DNA of 64,000 nt from Jackrogersella multiformis. Its lineage: Eukaryota > Ascomycota > Sordariomycetes > Xylariales > Hypoxylaceae. Position numbers and translations under genes: made by a program. Each line of letters opens with the position of its first letter. Position 1 is the first letter of the stretch. The notes beneath the pieces are model-generated. The model did not search any database. It was not told where the DNA came from and saw only the letters and a list, made by a program, of their open reading frames with translations. Shown in pieces: positions 1 to 11,873 of this stretch. The DNA lies in assembly GCA_902806575.1 (NCBI GenBank), contig CADCXD010000005.1, forward strand, positions 868,001-932,000. Reading direction: 5' to 3'.

Positions 1-1568
1 AGCTTCTCAAGAAGAACGTTACCGGATTAGCACTAGAGTCGCTCGTGACCCTCGTGAATAACGTCGGCTCAAGCGGTATGGGTAAGCCACTGATGCAAGG
101 TGTTCTACGAGTTGGCGTAGCCGGCGACCCGACAGTCGTCGGTAAAATCGCGGGCGCTCTATTCGTATCGAGCGGTAGCCAGGTCGGTGTTAATGTTGAG
201 AATTTTATTGACGAGCTCAACAAGTCTAGCAGATTGACGCCACCTGACACTGCTCGACAGAGCCTCGCATTGGCGGTCCTAGGGGAGATTGGTCTGCGGC
301 TCGGGGCGAAATCTCGCCTTCAACCTAACACTTTCTTGGAGCAATTCCATGATGAGCCAGACAAAGTCTCAGTGTCTGCCGCTGTGGCTCTAGGTCGTGC
401 GGGCGCAGGCAATATGCCTGTATTCCTACCAACTATATTGAGTGCGATTAAGCAGTCGGGCTGCCAACAGTATCTGCTTCTCCAATCCATCCGAGAGGTC
501 CTCCATCAAGCTATCGCGTCGTCGGCTGATATCAGTTCGTATGAGAGCGACATTTGGCGACTGCTTTTCTCGGCATCCCGACATGACGATAACAGGGCGA
601 CCTGTGCGGAGTGTATAGGGCGGCTGGCTATTATGGAGCCGAAGACTTACATCCCAAAACTCCAGGTATGTCTCCATACTCTGGCCGTTGGATAAATACT
701 AATCTTCCTAGGAACTTCTGAAAGATAAGTCACCGATCTTCAGGGGCGTGGCTGTACAAGCACTTCGATACACACTACCGGATAGTGACGAGCCATTTGA
801 TATGATGCTGAAGACGGTGCTGTTCGACATGCTTCTGACGGTTTTAAAAGACGAGGACAGAGAGATTCGCCGTATCGGTATGACGGCGCTGAATTCGGCG
901 GCCCACAACAAGCCCGACTTAATATTACCGCATCTTGGCGAATTAATTCCCTACGTTATAACTGAGTCTGTTATCAAGCCAGAGCTTATCCGTGAGGTTC
1001 AGATGGGGCCATTCAAGCACCTAGTGGATGATGGCCTAGAGGTGCGCAAGGTAAGTCACTGTGAGTGGGTTCGTCCTCACTAATGCAGGTTACTAATCAA
1101 TGTGTCTAGAGTGCATACGAGACCCTATACGCTCTGATGGAAACGGCGTTCTCTCGTATCAGCTCGCTCGAGTTTTATGACCGAATCATTGCTGGTCTCA
1201 ACGACGAGAATGACATTCGGTCGCTCTGCAATCTCATGCTTAGTAAGCTAATTGTTATTGACCCCGAAGAGACGACGCGGCGTTTAGATACGGTGGCGGA
1301 ATGCTACAGGAAGACGCTGTCGACTAAACTTAGGGATGGCGCGGTCAAGCAGGAAGTCGAGAAGCAAGAAGAGGCAATCAAAAGCGTGCTGCGCATCACT
1401 CTTCTGCTCGTCGAGAAGACCAAGACTACGCTGGCGGGAACAGCTCAAACCCAGGCACAGCAGTCGGTGCAGAACCCCGTGTGGCAGCAGTACTGGGAAT
1501 GGGTCAACAAGGACTTTGAGCGTCAACTTAAGACGCTACGCGACGAAAACAAGGAGATGGGTATGTGA
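1..1568 (+). CDS. Cullin-associated NEDD8-dissociated protein 1 (CAND1/TIP120), C-terminal part
   Basis: CAND1 is a HEAT-repeat protein that binds un-neddylated cullins and exchanges substrate receptors on SCF ubiquitin ligases, in nucleus and cytosol. The gene runs in from the left edge, open from base 3. The exons are 1-665, 712-1050 and 1110-1568, all joined in phase 0, with introns of 46 and 59 bp. The second intron has a TACTAAT branch point and a TAG acceptor. About 486 C-terminal residues are visible. They are repeated amphipathic helices (for example ARQSLALAVLGEIGLRLG) followed by the TIP120-type C-terminal domain, with the motifs SAYETLYALME and NPVWQQYWEWV. The last residues, EMGM, precede a TGA. 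Family assignment is strong. The start and the N-terminal half lie outside the window. Confidence 0.9.
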
Positions 1569-2751
1569 AAGGGGTTTCGCCAGATCCGAGCAAGAGTGAG
1601 AGAGAGAGAGAGAGAGAATGAAGCAGTACCTAAGCAGTATCTGCTACGCCGTGATGATTCATTGACCGCCATTGCATGGAAAAAGGGGCTGCGCTATTTG
1701 CTTTAATGCATAGTTGGCGGCTGATGGCTAGTTTTTCTAGATGAAGCTATGCTATGCCAAGGGCAGAAATGCGTAGGAATAGTACCTATTCGTAACTATT
1801 ACAATGCGAAGACAGATTTCGTAATTTGTGTAATGCCTTTGAGGAACCGTGATGCGAATGAAGTTTACCTTAGATACCTAAAGTACCATTAGCTGGAGCA
1901 AAAAGAGCTATGGCCACAACTCCCCGGAAGAACTACACTAGGATACCTATGTATATTGTACGCGCTAATGACGTGGAGAAATGGAAAGATTTGACAATGA
2001 TGATAAAGTGGTTCCCTTTTAGCCGGGCTGCCGGGAAGAGCCCCACACAAGCTCCGATCCATTACATAATGGCTGGTATGTACCTACCAGCTTTAATGAA
2101 CATTTAATGAACAATGAATAACGTCGAAGAAGGACCTCGGGAATAGTACCTACCTGGTATTGGAAGGTACCGGAGCAATTAGGCCGGGAAGCCTCTAACT
2201 ACATGTCTACCTAGGTATATCTTGATTGTCAATAGATTCAATATTGTTATAACGTACTTATTTACCTAAGCTTAAATAGAAAATGTTCAAATATCCCAGG
2301 TATATTTATTTTTAAACCTTAGCACCTTGCTCTCGTCATCGTCTACCTACTTAGCATACCTACCTAGGCTGCTAGGTACCAATTTTTCCCTTCTCGAGGT
2401 ACCCAAGTCCGGAATGCTGCCGCGGAATACCTCGGTATTGCTGGTGTACCTTGGGCAAAAGTAACGCAAAAACATAAATAAAAAGATTGATTCAACTTAC
2501 ATAAGAGACATTCTTCGCCAAGGACTGTCCATTACTCATACACATATGTACGTGCACGTGTAGGATTCTTTCTGCAAACATACAAACCTCCACCGGGATT
2601 CTGGAGCACGCCGGGAAGATCTCTAGAGGATAATTGAACTTACTTACTTCCATCTGTTTGTCTGTTCCTCTTGATCGTCGACGCAACTAACTACACTGGC
2701 CTACCTGCCTACCTACCTACCTACCTACCATACAGAACACAGAGCAAGATC
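1569..2751. other. Intergenic region, CAND1 3' side and promoter of the 2.75 kb gene
   Basis: There is no convincing gene. A 20-nt GA run lies at 1598-1617, just past the CAND1 stop. ACCTAGGT-type palindromes occur near 2207-2220 and 2360-2380. A CCTA/CTAC run at 2708-2729 ends about 20 bp before the next ATG and probably lies in its 5' UTR. The 65-codon frame at 1910-2107 has no family resemblance and I do not call it. Confidence 0.6.
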
Positions 2752-3560
2752 ATGTCGACCTCGCGTGTGCTTACCTCCACTCTCCGCACCGCTGCTCGAC
2801 GCGCCGCCCGGACGCCTGCGACCAGGCCTTCGGTATTCCGCCCAGCTGCGCAGAGTCGATACGCGAGCAGCAGCGGCGGCGGCGGCCACGGCAGCGCGGG
2901 CGCGGAGAAGTCGAGCGATTTGCCATGGTTAGTGTGTTCTCTCTCTCCACCATGCCATCCCCTTCCGCCCGCGACCCAGGGATACACCTACTCTCGAGAA
3001 GAGAGAAGCCAATTGGAGACGAGAACAGGGCTTGACCTATTCCCGTCGTGTGTTTTGGCTGTTACCTAGACAGGCTGACGCGCCGTCTCTAAACCCGCAG
3101 GCTCATCGGCTCCGTCGGCTTCACCGTCCCCGCCCTAGCGTGGCTGCTCTCGGGCCGGCCCAAGAACGCCGCCGCGCACCACGCCGCCCCGTCCTCGCAC
3201 GCCGCGTCTAGCGAGGACGAGGAGGAAGCTCCGGCCGAAGATTCCGGTTCCGATTCCGACTCGTCCTCTCCCGACACGCCGGAATCCTCCGACACAGATA
3301 CAGACACCGACTCCCCGCCGCAACCGCGCCCCGGCAGCTCGCAGACGGGCCAGGAGGTGCCGCCGCCGCCGCCGGACGGCAGCGGCGCGGGCGCGGAGCG
3401 CGCGAAGCAGGACTACAAGGACGTGGTGGCGCGCAAGGACACGCGCGCCGCGGCCAGCAGCTCCGACCTGCCGAGCAAGAAGACCGCCGCGGAGAACCCG
3501 CGCGAGGACCCCAAGAAGGGCGAGGGCGAGGGCGCGAAGAAGGGCGGGCCGCGCGAATGA
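2752..3560 (+). CDS. Fungal mitochondrial single-pass membrane protein, function unknown
   Basis: The exons are 2752-2927 and 3101-3560, with a 173-bp intron that splits the Trp codon of the sequence SSDLPW. The N-terminus (MSTSRVLTSTLRTAARRAAR and onward) is rich in Arg, Ser and Ala with no acidic residues, typical of a mitochondrial presequence. Just after the intron comes one hydrophobic segment (LIGSVGFTVPALAWLLSG). The rest is low-complexity: a Ser/Asp/Glu stretch, a polyproline run (VPPPPPDG), then Lys/Glu/Gly-rich sequence ending in GGPRE. I recognise the general layout of fungal mitochondrial hypothetical proteins but no characterised family. Coding GC is much higher than in the flanks. 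The chosen ATG has the CTAC-rich leader directly upstream. The splice model is good; the function is unknown. Confidence 0.7.
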
Positions 3561-5127
3561 TGGGGCATGTTGGGGAGAGGGAGGGGAAGAAAATGCGAAG
3601 CGAAGTGTACGATAACGTGTTCTAGGACAGGATGGCTATAAGGATGGATCTAAGGGATGCGAGAGGGATATAAGCCAGGTGGGGGGGGAAACAGGGCACC
3701 TCTGTCCATGTAAATTGTCATAGGGGGGAGCAAGAAGAACGCGGTATTCCTACATCCAACCCACTGTGCTCTCACACGGCATGTATCTTTATCCTGCTTC
3801 ACCTGCCGCGCTGTGCCTACGAGCCAGAGGAAAGATAAAGAGGTGGATGGAGTTACGATAGGATGGGAGGGGACGACCTGGAATAAATAAAAGAAACAAA
3901 GAATCCCTACTCCCTCCTCGCCTATACTAGCCCATTTATTTACTTATCTATTCATGCGTGCCCTAGCCCCGTACATATTAAGACGAGGTAGGTTAGGCAT
4001 ACATGTCTGCATGTGAGTGGGTGTGGATGTTGGTGTGGGATCCACCGGCCTTATCGTAACAACGGGTAGTTGTGTGGAAAACACATGGTAGTGACATTCA
4101 TTCACGAAGACGTACACTCACCAGCATCATCGTCACTATCACCATCGACGAAACGAAACGAAAAGAAACAAAAAAGGGAGAAAGCAGAACTACATGTTTT
4201 TTATCAGTCTTGATTTCTCTTCTGCTTCAGCTAGTCTGGGCTAACTACCGTATGGTACGTTGTTCGTAGTAGTAGTAGTTAAAGAGTTGTAGTTGGGGTA
4301 GTAGGTTTCATCATCATCTCCGTCCTTTTCTTCGGACCCTGGACCCTCCTTCCGGCATCAAACATCGACATCGGCCATGTCATACATCCATTTGCAAGAC
4401 GTCCATGCAGGTGGGTGGGTAGATAGGTAGAGAGAGATGCGCAAGATGTAAAGCCCGGGGCTAACATCGCGAGGGGAAATAAGAACACATCAACTCCAGC
4501 GTTGCGTGTCGGACGACTAGTAATTACACTCAATACATTGCCTCCCTGGTCCCTCACTCCTAGGCGACCCCCTCGGGAGCCGCGAAAAAAAAAAAAACAC
4601 GTGTGAAATGCAAATTTGGGTTTAGCGGTGGGCTTCCTTTCGTTGATTATCCATGCAAAGACAACTGGTGATTTATCTTTTCGTCCGGCGATGTCGCGTG
4701 ACAAAACCCCTCCTCCTGTTGAAATTGCCGATGTATCCTTCAATGCGAGACTATGTTGCAAACCCGGGTGCAGATGGGATTCGTCCAGCGACGATTCAAA
4801 CAAAGGAAATGTATCTAGATGTGTTCTCGACGATTGGGGTGGTGTTGTGCTGCTCCGTCAAAGGAATGCTCATCGATACATAAAGCATTAAGTTAATCTT
4901 GTGACGAAGAGCTCGGTTGATGCCAAGAACATGCTTCTGCCACGTCGGCGAAGCAACGATGATTTAGGACCCATAGTAGGGATTAGTATTTTCATAACGG
5001 CCGTTCAATGTCGTAAAATGCGTCAGGACGATGAGAATTAGATGTACGCAAATATCTTGCGTGCCGAGCCAAACACGCAGAGCAGCCAGTCCTAGCCGGG
5101 CTTCTAGAATATGGGCTAGACCCAGAT
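3561..5127. other. Convergent intergenic region
   Basis: This separates the 3' ends of the 2.75 kb gene and spg1. It contains a 13-A run (4585-4597) and a short TAG repeat near 4266. Frames on both strands at 4279-4891 are open but low-complexity (one reads through the homopolymer as poly-Phe) and resemble no protein. A 36-nt sequence at 5027-5062 recurs at 26005-26040. Confidence 0.5.
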
Positions 5128-6234
5128 CTAAACTGACTGGTAGAGTAGAAGAGGCTCGCCGACATTCTCGATCTCTGGTATTGTGCACTTCAAGTCGAAT
5201 GCCTTGGATAGGACGATCTTGAAGATCTGGACATGATTGGTCAGTATTTCTTTCTTAGGATAGTATTTATGGAAATGCTACTAACCTTCTGAACGTTGAT
5301 GCTGTGACTAGTACTGCTGAAAATAAGAGCAGCTCGCATCGCCTTGGCAAATCGTTTTGCCTGGATCAGTTGTCAGCCGTGAACTCTCGAGAGCTTATAA
5401 CTCATCCATGAAGCTTACCTGGTTGGAGATTTCCTCTTGGTCTTCTCGAGGGAAGTTGACGAAGTGGTCATACTTCGTGCCGACCAAGATAGGAATCGCC
5501 GTCTTGTTGAAGCCTCGACCTTGGCGATACCATTCCTTGATGCTGTTGAGCGTGCTCTTGCGCGTCAAGTCGAACATGAAGAGAATAGCAACGGCATCGT
5601 TGCAGACCAGGGGTAGCATGTTGACGAATTCTCTCTGACCGCCCAGGTCCCATATGCTGAACGTGATCTCGGTGTTTCGTATGCTAATGGTCTTCTCCAT
5701 GAAGTTGACGCCCAAGGTCTGGATGTAATCCTCGTCCCAGCTACCCTCGACGTACTTGACCATAAGCGACGTCTTGCCAATCTGCGCATCTCCCACCATG
5801 CCAACCTTGATCACGACATGGCTGCGGGAATTGCGATCCGCGCTGCTGCCGTTGCCGTTGCCGTTGCTGTTGCTCTCTCGTGCAGCCTCTCGCGAAGCCT
5901 GGTCGCTGTATTGTCGCTCGCCAGAGGATGTAGGTCTGGGAATGGCTTGAGCATCATGAGCGTCGTGAGCGTCGTGAACATCGTGAGCATCGTATTGTTG
6001 AGCTTCGTATTGAAGGTTCGGGTCGACGTCATCAGAGTTTGCACTGTTAGACAGATCTTGATCGAGGGACTGCGACTGATGCTGATGCTGGTACATCTCG
6101 TGGTTGCTCGACTCGCCCGCTAGATGCGGAGATCCTTCAATACCACCGAGAGTATCCTCGAGAACATCATAGGGCACGGATGCAGGCACGGACGCGGTCG
6201 CAGGTGTAGATGCGGAAAAGGGATCTTGCTCCAT
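5128..6234 (-). CDS. spg1: Septum-promoting Ras-like GTPase Spg1/Tem1
   Basis: This small GTPase sits at the head of the septation initiation / mitotic exit network at spindle pole bodies and triggers septation kinases. The exons on the minus strand are 6234-5419, 5360-5286 and 5226-5128, all phase 0, giving 329 residues. The P-loop GDAQIGKTS is at about residues 148-156 and switch II WDLGGQ at 195-200. The base-recognition motif is TKYD at 253-256, where most Ras proteins have NKxD; this is typical of Spg1/Tem1. Strong further matches are EDYIQTLGVNFMEKTI and the C-terminal LSKAFDLKCTIPEI. The first ~138 residues are a disordered extension with Gln/His-rich sequence, a DAH repeat (82-95) and an SNGNGNGS run. 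Yeast orthologues are much shorter at this end, so a downstream start is possible, though no in-frame Met lies close to the GTPase domain. Confidence 0.93.
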
Positions 6235-8287
6235 CGTATCTAAGGCGTCGTGGAATTGGGCTCCAGACCCCGCCGATAATATTGACGAATCCAGGTTGAA
6301 GAGTCCGCGTGGAGGGGACGAGGCAGCAATAGTAGCTGGTCGTTACTCTGCCGCAGGGAATGAAATAGAAGTTCGGGGTGGAGTGATGACAAGAAAGTCT
6401 CAGATTAGCCCGGCTTCTAGCTTCATTGGATTTGTCTTGGGAATGGAATAACTCGGGTTCCGGTGAACAGGGAGGTGGAATGTATTGTACGATGCGATTC
6501 CTGGCTGTCTGTGTGTATAGGACATATACGTCAGTGTTGATGCCTATCGATATGAGGGAGTGGAGGTGGAGGTGAAGGTGAAGGTGATAATAATCGTGAT
6601 CGTAATCGTGATCGTGAATGTGAACTCGAACTCGGCTGCGAGCTCATAAAAGGTTAGGCTGTCGATCCGGGGATGCGATACAGGTGCAGGTGCAGATGCA
6701 GATGCAGAGGAAGATGGAGATGGAGATGGGTAGGCATCAAACCTATGATGGGAAAGGGGAGGACGAGGTCAGAATTTCAGATTACAGAAGACGATGAACA
6801 TTAGTATTGGTCCTTGGCAGATCAATACATGACCTAATATCGTCTGTTATGTAGGATGGGTATTAGGTAGGTATTATTATTTTGTGCATAAATACATACC
6901 TAATGAGGCCCGTCACAGGATGGAGGAAGACCAACGATGAGATGATGATAAAGAATTAAAGCTGGTTAAAGTTCCAAGAATACCTTTGCGCCTTGAAAGA
7001 TTGCGGATCCCGGGAGATGTGACGGGTGGGACCTGCGACCTTGGACCTTGGACCTTGGACTTAGGTACGAAATACCTACTTCGTACCTACCTGCTGTAAG
7101 TGATTGAGGGGCTCTACGATTAATAAAGCTGGCTGTGACGATAGGGAGTTAGGCTATTACCGTACACCGTATCACACTGTATTGTTAAGATTTAAAAGAT
7201 TGTAGGTACCTAACCTATCCCACCTGTTCCCCGTTTACCTGTACGTGATTTTATTTGTGCGTCACGTAGTGTATTATAGTGTATAAAGGTATAACTCCGG
7301 CTAGGTCGGTATCGCAAATCCGGGGCGGTTAAGGTTAGGTACCTAAGGTTTAGTACTAAAGACAACTGACGAATAAGAATGGTAGGAAACGAAGTCTTGG
7401 TTAAACGCGACGCGAAAGATCGTTTCGCGATAGGAAACACAAAACACTCTTTATTATTTCTACCTTACCCTAGGTAGGTAGGTAGGCAGTGTAAATTAAG
7501 TGGTATACTTAGGTAGCTTAGCTGTCTTTCCATTTAAGACGTGAGCACCATTATGTCTGAGACCAGCTTAATAATTATGTGCATAGCTGAAAGCTTTCAC
7601 CTAAATGGATGATGGAAGAATTGCTGTCAGCCGAAAAGTAGACATTGTTGACGTTGATTGTTATAATTGGCGACGCTCCGGACAAACGAATTATTTTCCC
7701 TCTGTGTTGTTGATGCAGCAGGTAAACATCAATCAACGTAACATGTGACATGCAACATGCTGTAGCCAATCGGTAGTGCCTATCAGACTAACCAATAGAG
7801 CCTTGGAGTTTTGGATCCTTGGAAGTTTAGTTGGATAAGCAGATATACTATATGAGAATAACTACCTACACAGGTTACCTAAGTAGATATGCTTATAATG
7901 ATATTTCTTATCAATTGGGATTGAGTCTAAGTAATCCGGAGTTTCAATCATGACGCGGGGCTTATTAAAGATATCTGATTGGCCAAGCTTGCTATCGGGT
8001 TATGCCGGGAACCCCAACACCCCTCAGCGGCCCGCACTGTCCACTAGAGTGCATCTTACACCTCAGCAAACAGTGCGAATCAAAACATCGGGTAACTATT
8101 CGGCGTCAAGCTCTAGAAATCGTACCAGGCCTTAACAATTTCCAGGTAGTGGTATCATAGATACGATATCAGTTTTTGCACACAGCTGAGAGAGAAAAAG
8201 CTTCACCGAAACTGCCCTCCACGCACAATTCTTATTCTTCCACTCTCCCACAACTCTACACCGTCCGTCTCTACTCTACCCTACACT
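6235..8287. other. Divergent intergenic region with simple-sequence tracts
   Basis: No gene is supported in these 2 kb between the starts of spg1 and the H-protein gene. It holds several short-period repeats: GGAGGT/GAAGGT (6561-6587), ATCGTG (about 6590-6620), GCAGGT/GCAGAT/GGAGAT (6681-6730) and GGACCTT (7035-7062). It also holds an ACCTAGGTAGGTAGG-type motif near 7464-7488. The spg1 side is probably a long, structured 5' UTR or promoter. Confidence 0.5.
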
Positions 8288-8953
8288 ATGGCATCAATTG
8301 CGCGATGCCTTCGGGCAGCTAGACCCTCGACTCTCTCCCGCCTCGCCCAGACGACGCCCCTCACACGATCCAACTGGCAGCCGGCAGCGTCGCTGCGAGC
8401 ATTCTCTGCCTCGCCGATAAGTAAGCAGCTCCGTCCGATGTAGCCAGCATCGCACCCCCGTGCTCTCCCCAAACCTCTCGGGCGCGACGAGCACACGCAC
8501 GCACGCAAGCTCACCGCTAACCACCTCTTGCTTTTTTCCCCAACCGCAGGAGACATCCGCAGGTACACCAAGGACCACGAGTGGATCGACCTCAACGCCG
8601 AGAAGACGGCGGGCGTGATCGGCATCTCGGAGTACGCCGCCGACGAGCTAGGCGACGTAGTGTACGTCGAGCTGCCCGTAGAGGGGAAGGAGGTCAGCGC
8701 CGGGGACGCCGTCGGCGCCGTCGAGTCCGTCAAGAGCGCCGCCGACATCAACTCGCCCATCGCCGGCACCGTCACCGCCGTCAACCTGATCCTGGAGGAG
8801 AAGCCCGGCACCATCAACCAGGTGCCCGAGGACGACTCCCACGGCGGCGGCTGGGTCGCCAAGATCCAGGTCGGCGAGCAGGGCGTCAAAGACTTCGAGA
8901 CCCTCATGGACCCCGAAGAGTACAAGGCATTTATTGGCTCGGCAGAACACTAG
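8288..8953 (+). CDS. GCV3: Glycine cleavage system H protein, mitochondrial (lipoyl carrier)
   Basis: The H protein shuttles the methylamine group of glycine between the P, T and L proteins of the mitochondrial glycine decarboxylase, on a lipoyl-lysine arm. The exons are 8288-8420 and 8550-8953, giving 178 residues, with a GTAAGC donor and a CGCAG acceptor. Residues 1 to about 44 form a basic mitochondrial presequence (MASIARCLRAARPS and onward). The mature part opens with RYTKDHEWI. The lipoylation site is the Lys of GAVESVKSAADI, about residue 106, followed by the conserved SPIAG. The C-terminal EDDSHGGGWVAKI and LMDPEEYKAF also match the family. The length is usual. The coding sequence is very GC-rich against its AT-rich flanks. 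HMBS lies convergently downstream and is unrelated in pathway. Confidence 0.95.
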
Positions 8954-9309
8954 GCTCGTTTGTGAGGGCTAGGCTCGTCTCTAAGGAGTCAATGGTGCAA
9001 GGAACTCTAGGCGGGAGAGACGACGGCCAGGAAGTTTTTTGGTTTAGGGGGGGAGGCAGGTGTTCACCGGTAACGGAAATAAATGACATTCAACAACCAA
9101 CGAGTAGGAGAGAGACGGGCTCAACCTTGTATCATAAAGCTCGTTCGGGGTATTCTCATCATCATGGCGAAAGCATCCGCAGAGATTCTAAGGTTACATA
9201 GATGGGCGGCTAACAGAGTCTATAAAGCAATCGTCCCAACCAATTTTTTTTATATAGCCCAGCTCCAGTGTGTCTAGCAAGGTACTGACTGTAGTTTGAT
9301 ATGGCAGCT
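8954..9309. other. Convergent spacer between GCV3 and HEM3
   Basis: This 356-bp spacer holds the 3' ends of the H-protein and HMBS genes. I see no gene. Short G/T tracts (near 9035-9050) and a TTTTTTTATATA stretch near 9245 could help 3'-end formation. Confidence 0.5.
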
Positions 9310-10374
9310 CTACGCGGGCACCCACGGCTCTGCCTTGTCCTTGTTTGCCTCCCGCTCCGCATTTATCACGTCCAGGATCTTCTGCGCGCCGTTCTCCGTC
9401 AACTGCTGGGCCACTCTTAAGCCGAACTCGACGGCCTCCTCTCGCGTCTTGACCTCCTTGATCTGCTCGGCATCGACGGCTTCAGTGCCTTCGACGCTGA
9501 CCACCGTCGCCTTTAGTTTCAGCTTGTTGTCTCCCACCCATTCCGTCTCGACGCCGATGGGAATGCTGCATCCGCCCTCCAGCGCCCTCATGACGCTCCT
9601 CTCGGCCTCGGCCATCAGCATGGCCTCGGTATCCTGGAGCGGCTTCAGCAAGTCCAGCGTCGTCTGGTCACCCGCTCGCGCCTCGATGCCCAGGCCGCCC
9701 TGGCCGACGGCATGCAGCATACCGCCGCCCTCCGAAGCACTGTCCAGATACTGCGCGATGCGCGCATCCACGCCCATCCGCAGCAAACCGGCCGCGGCCA
9801 GGATCAGCACGGAGAACTCGCCGTCCTCGGCGTCGAGCTTCTTGACGCGGGTGTCGATGTTGCCGCGCATGTCCTTGAACTGCAGGTGCGGGTACCACCG
9901 CCGGATCTGCGCCATGCGCCGGACGCTGCTCGTGCCTACCACGGCGCCGGCCGGCAGGTCCGCCAGCGTCTTGTACTTGGCCTCGAGGCTCTTCTTGACG
10001 ACGACGACGTCCCGCGGGTCCTCGCGCGGCGTCACGCAGGCCAGGACGAAGCCGTCGGGGAGCACGGTCGGCATGTCCTTCAGGGAGTGCACGATGAGGT
10101 CGATAGCGCCGGCGCTAAGCTCGGCCTCCAGCTCGTTCGTCCAGAGCCCCTTGCCGCCGAACTTGTATAGCGCCGTCACCTTGTCCTTGTCGGCCCTGGA
10201 GTGCATGCCTCTGATCTCGAAGTCGACGGCCGGGTGCAGCTGGCGCAGCGCCGCCACGACGTATTCGGCCTGCGCCAGCGCGAGCGCGGACTTGCGCGTG
10301 CCGACCCGGATGGTGGTCTTGGGCGCCGCTGTTGTCGCGGACGCTATGGCCGGCTGTGTAGCGGGCGTCGACAT
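9310..10374 (-). CDS. HEM3: Hydroxymethylbilane synthase (porphobilinogen deaminase)
   Basis: HMBS condenses four porphobilinogens into hydroxymethylbilane, the third step of heme synthesis, in the cytosol. It is a single exon of 354 residues, close to the family's length. The N-terminal RVGTRKSALALAQ binds substrate. VHSLKDMPT carries the catalytic Asp (about residue 100). VGTSSVRRMAQIRR supplies arginines for the growing chain. GNIDTRVKKL and LAAAGLLRMG are conserved. Cys269 in LEGGCSIPIGVE is where the dipyrromethane cofactor is covalently attached. About 20 Ala/Thr-rich residues precede the enzyme domain, and the ATG fits fungal homologues. All key residues are present. Confidence 0.96.
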   Translation of the reverse strand: MSTPATQPAIASATTAAPKTTIRVGTRKSALALAQAEYVVAALRQLHPAVDFEIRGMHSRADKDKVTALYKFGGKGLWTNELEAELSAGAIDLIVHSLKDMPTVLPDGFVLACVTPREDPRDVVVVKKSLEAKYKTLADLPAGAVVGTSSVRRMAQIRRWYPHLQFKDMRGNIDTRVKKLDAEDGEFSVLILAAAGLLRMGVDARIAQYLDSASEGGGMLHAVGQGGLGIEARAGDQTTLDLLKPLQDTEAMLMAEAERSVMRALEGGCSIPIGVETEWVGDNKLKLKATVVSVEGTEAVDAEQIKEVKTREEAVEFGLRVAQQLTENGAQKILDVINAEREANKDKAEPWVPA

Positions 10375-11873
10375 TGTGTCTGTGGCTGTGTAAGCTGCGT
10401 ATGCGTGGACGCGGCGTCTGTCTGATTTCGGATGAGGAAATGACGGTCTAGGTTGGCTGAGAGGAGTCCAGATAGAAAAGTCACCCTATTAAGTATGCAA
10501 TTGACGCGTATCGTAAGCCACAACCAGACAAGTATTCGCTCACTTTTAAAGGAGGACAGACTTGAAGGAGGCAAGATTCGTGAAGTTTTCGCGGGGTCCA
10601 AGTTCCAAGGTTTGGAGGGGGATCAACGGCGGGGCAGTGCGGGTACCGGTACTACCATGCTCATATCGATACCTGATTGGGTAAATACTAATTCAATTGG
10701 GAGGCGGGACTCCTTCTAAGGTTGCGGCAGGTCCCTGCACCTGCAGATGGATGCGAGCGAGTGCGAACTGGCAGACTGGACATCGGCTCGGCCGCTCTTA
10801 CCGCACGCCATCAGCACTAAAGGAAGTTGTTAACGATGCACCTGGCAGTAGCCTATGGCGCTCTGTCCCTACCTACCTCCTACTCCGGTTACTTTTCTTT
10901 CCCTTAACTCTCCTCTTACAACATTGGAATGTCTAACAATCTACCTAACCTACTCCTAAGGTATTATCATCATCGAAGAGTTGCTACACCTTGCTTAGCT
11001 TCACATTCACATTAAAGTTCCGACGTCTAAATCAATGGAACTTGTATTGAACAATTTCCCCGGATGTCTCTGCTATTTCCCGTCCAAGACATCATCCGAT
11101 CCCCGGTATCTAGGGCATACCCGTCCGTTCAACTGCTGACCTAGGACCGACGGGTAAATGAACCATACTCGGTTTTCTCCACGCAAGCAGACTATTTGAA
11201 ACTCTCGTTTCTCTCTAGCACAGCTCGATTACCTAGGCAGGCAGGTAGGCAGGTGGGTAGGCATGAAATCCGTGATGCTGCCGTCATGAATGCACCACTC
11301 TCCTATCTACTCACCTACTCTCGATTCGGCCCCCTACATAAGTTCTAGAACTACAATTCTCCATGGCACAGATATCTCATCGTCCAAGCTACACCACGTA
11401 CCTCGTTCCGATGCTTCGATCATGTACCTAGTAACACTATACATTATGGTCATGTACCCTACCGAATATATAATCGATGCCTCTCTGTTCACGGCAGACA
11501 CCCACAAGAAATCATGGCATTGATCTTCAGGTGTCACCTCCTTTCTTGCCGCTTTTCCGTCTCTTTCACGCTTCGCCTGTCACTTCCAGATAAGGCATCC
11601 TACCATATCACGAAGGCGTCTCACTGAGACGTGTCGAGGTTTCCTACACACCTGGTTCACCTCTACTTCCATCGCCTGTGATAATTATCTTCATCGGCAT
11701 TTACACCAGATTATTCCAAGATCGGTCCCATTCACTCGGAGTAGCTTTCTATAAAAGTCATAGATCATGACGTGCTTTAATTTACCGAGGAGTTACCAAT
11801 ATCAACCTTTTATAAAGCCAAGGCGCTATTTCAACATATCGAACAGCTCTCTAGAAGATCTACATATCCTAAT
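10375..11873. other. Intergenic region upstream of HEM3 and of the 11.9 kb secreted protein
   Basis: No supported gene. A CCTAGGCAGGCAGGTAGGCAGG tract lies near 11230-11260. Several small open frames on both strands have no protein-like composition. The right end is the promoter of the small secreted protein. Confidence 0.5.
11811..11816 (+). promoter_or_regulatory. Putative TATA box of the 11.9 kb secreted-protein gene
   Basis: TATAAA lies 58 bp before the ATG, which is a plausible spacing for a strongly inducible fungal gene with a short leader. A second CTATAAAAG lies about 60 bp further upstream. Confidence 0.4.

Noticed and set aside
4279..4803. 174-codon open frame on the minus strand
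   Set aside because: It reads through a 13-A run as poly-Phe, has random-looking composition and no family motif, and overlaps equally open frames on the other strand.
8281..8925. Minus-strand frame opposite the H-protein gene
   Set aside because: A shadow of the GC-rich GCV3 exon. The plus strand carries the lipoyl motif.
9296..10393. 365-codon plus-strand frame opposite HMBS
   Set aside because: It is the antisense shadow of a GC-rich coding exon, Ser/Ala/Arg-rich with no domain. HMBS on the minus strand has all catalytic residues.
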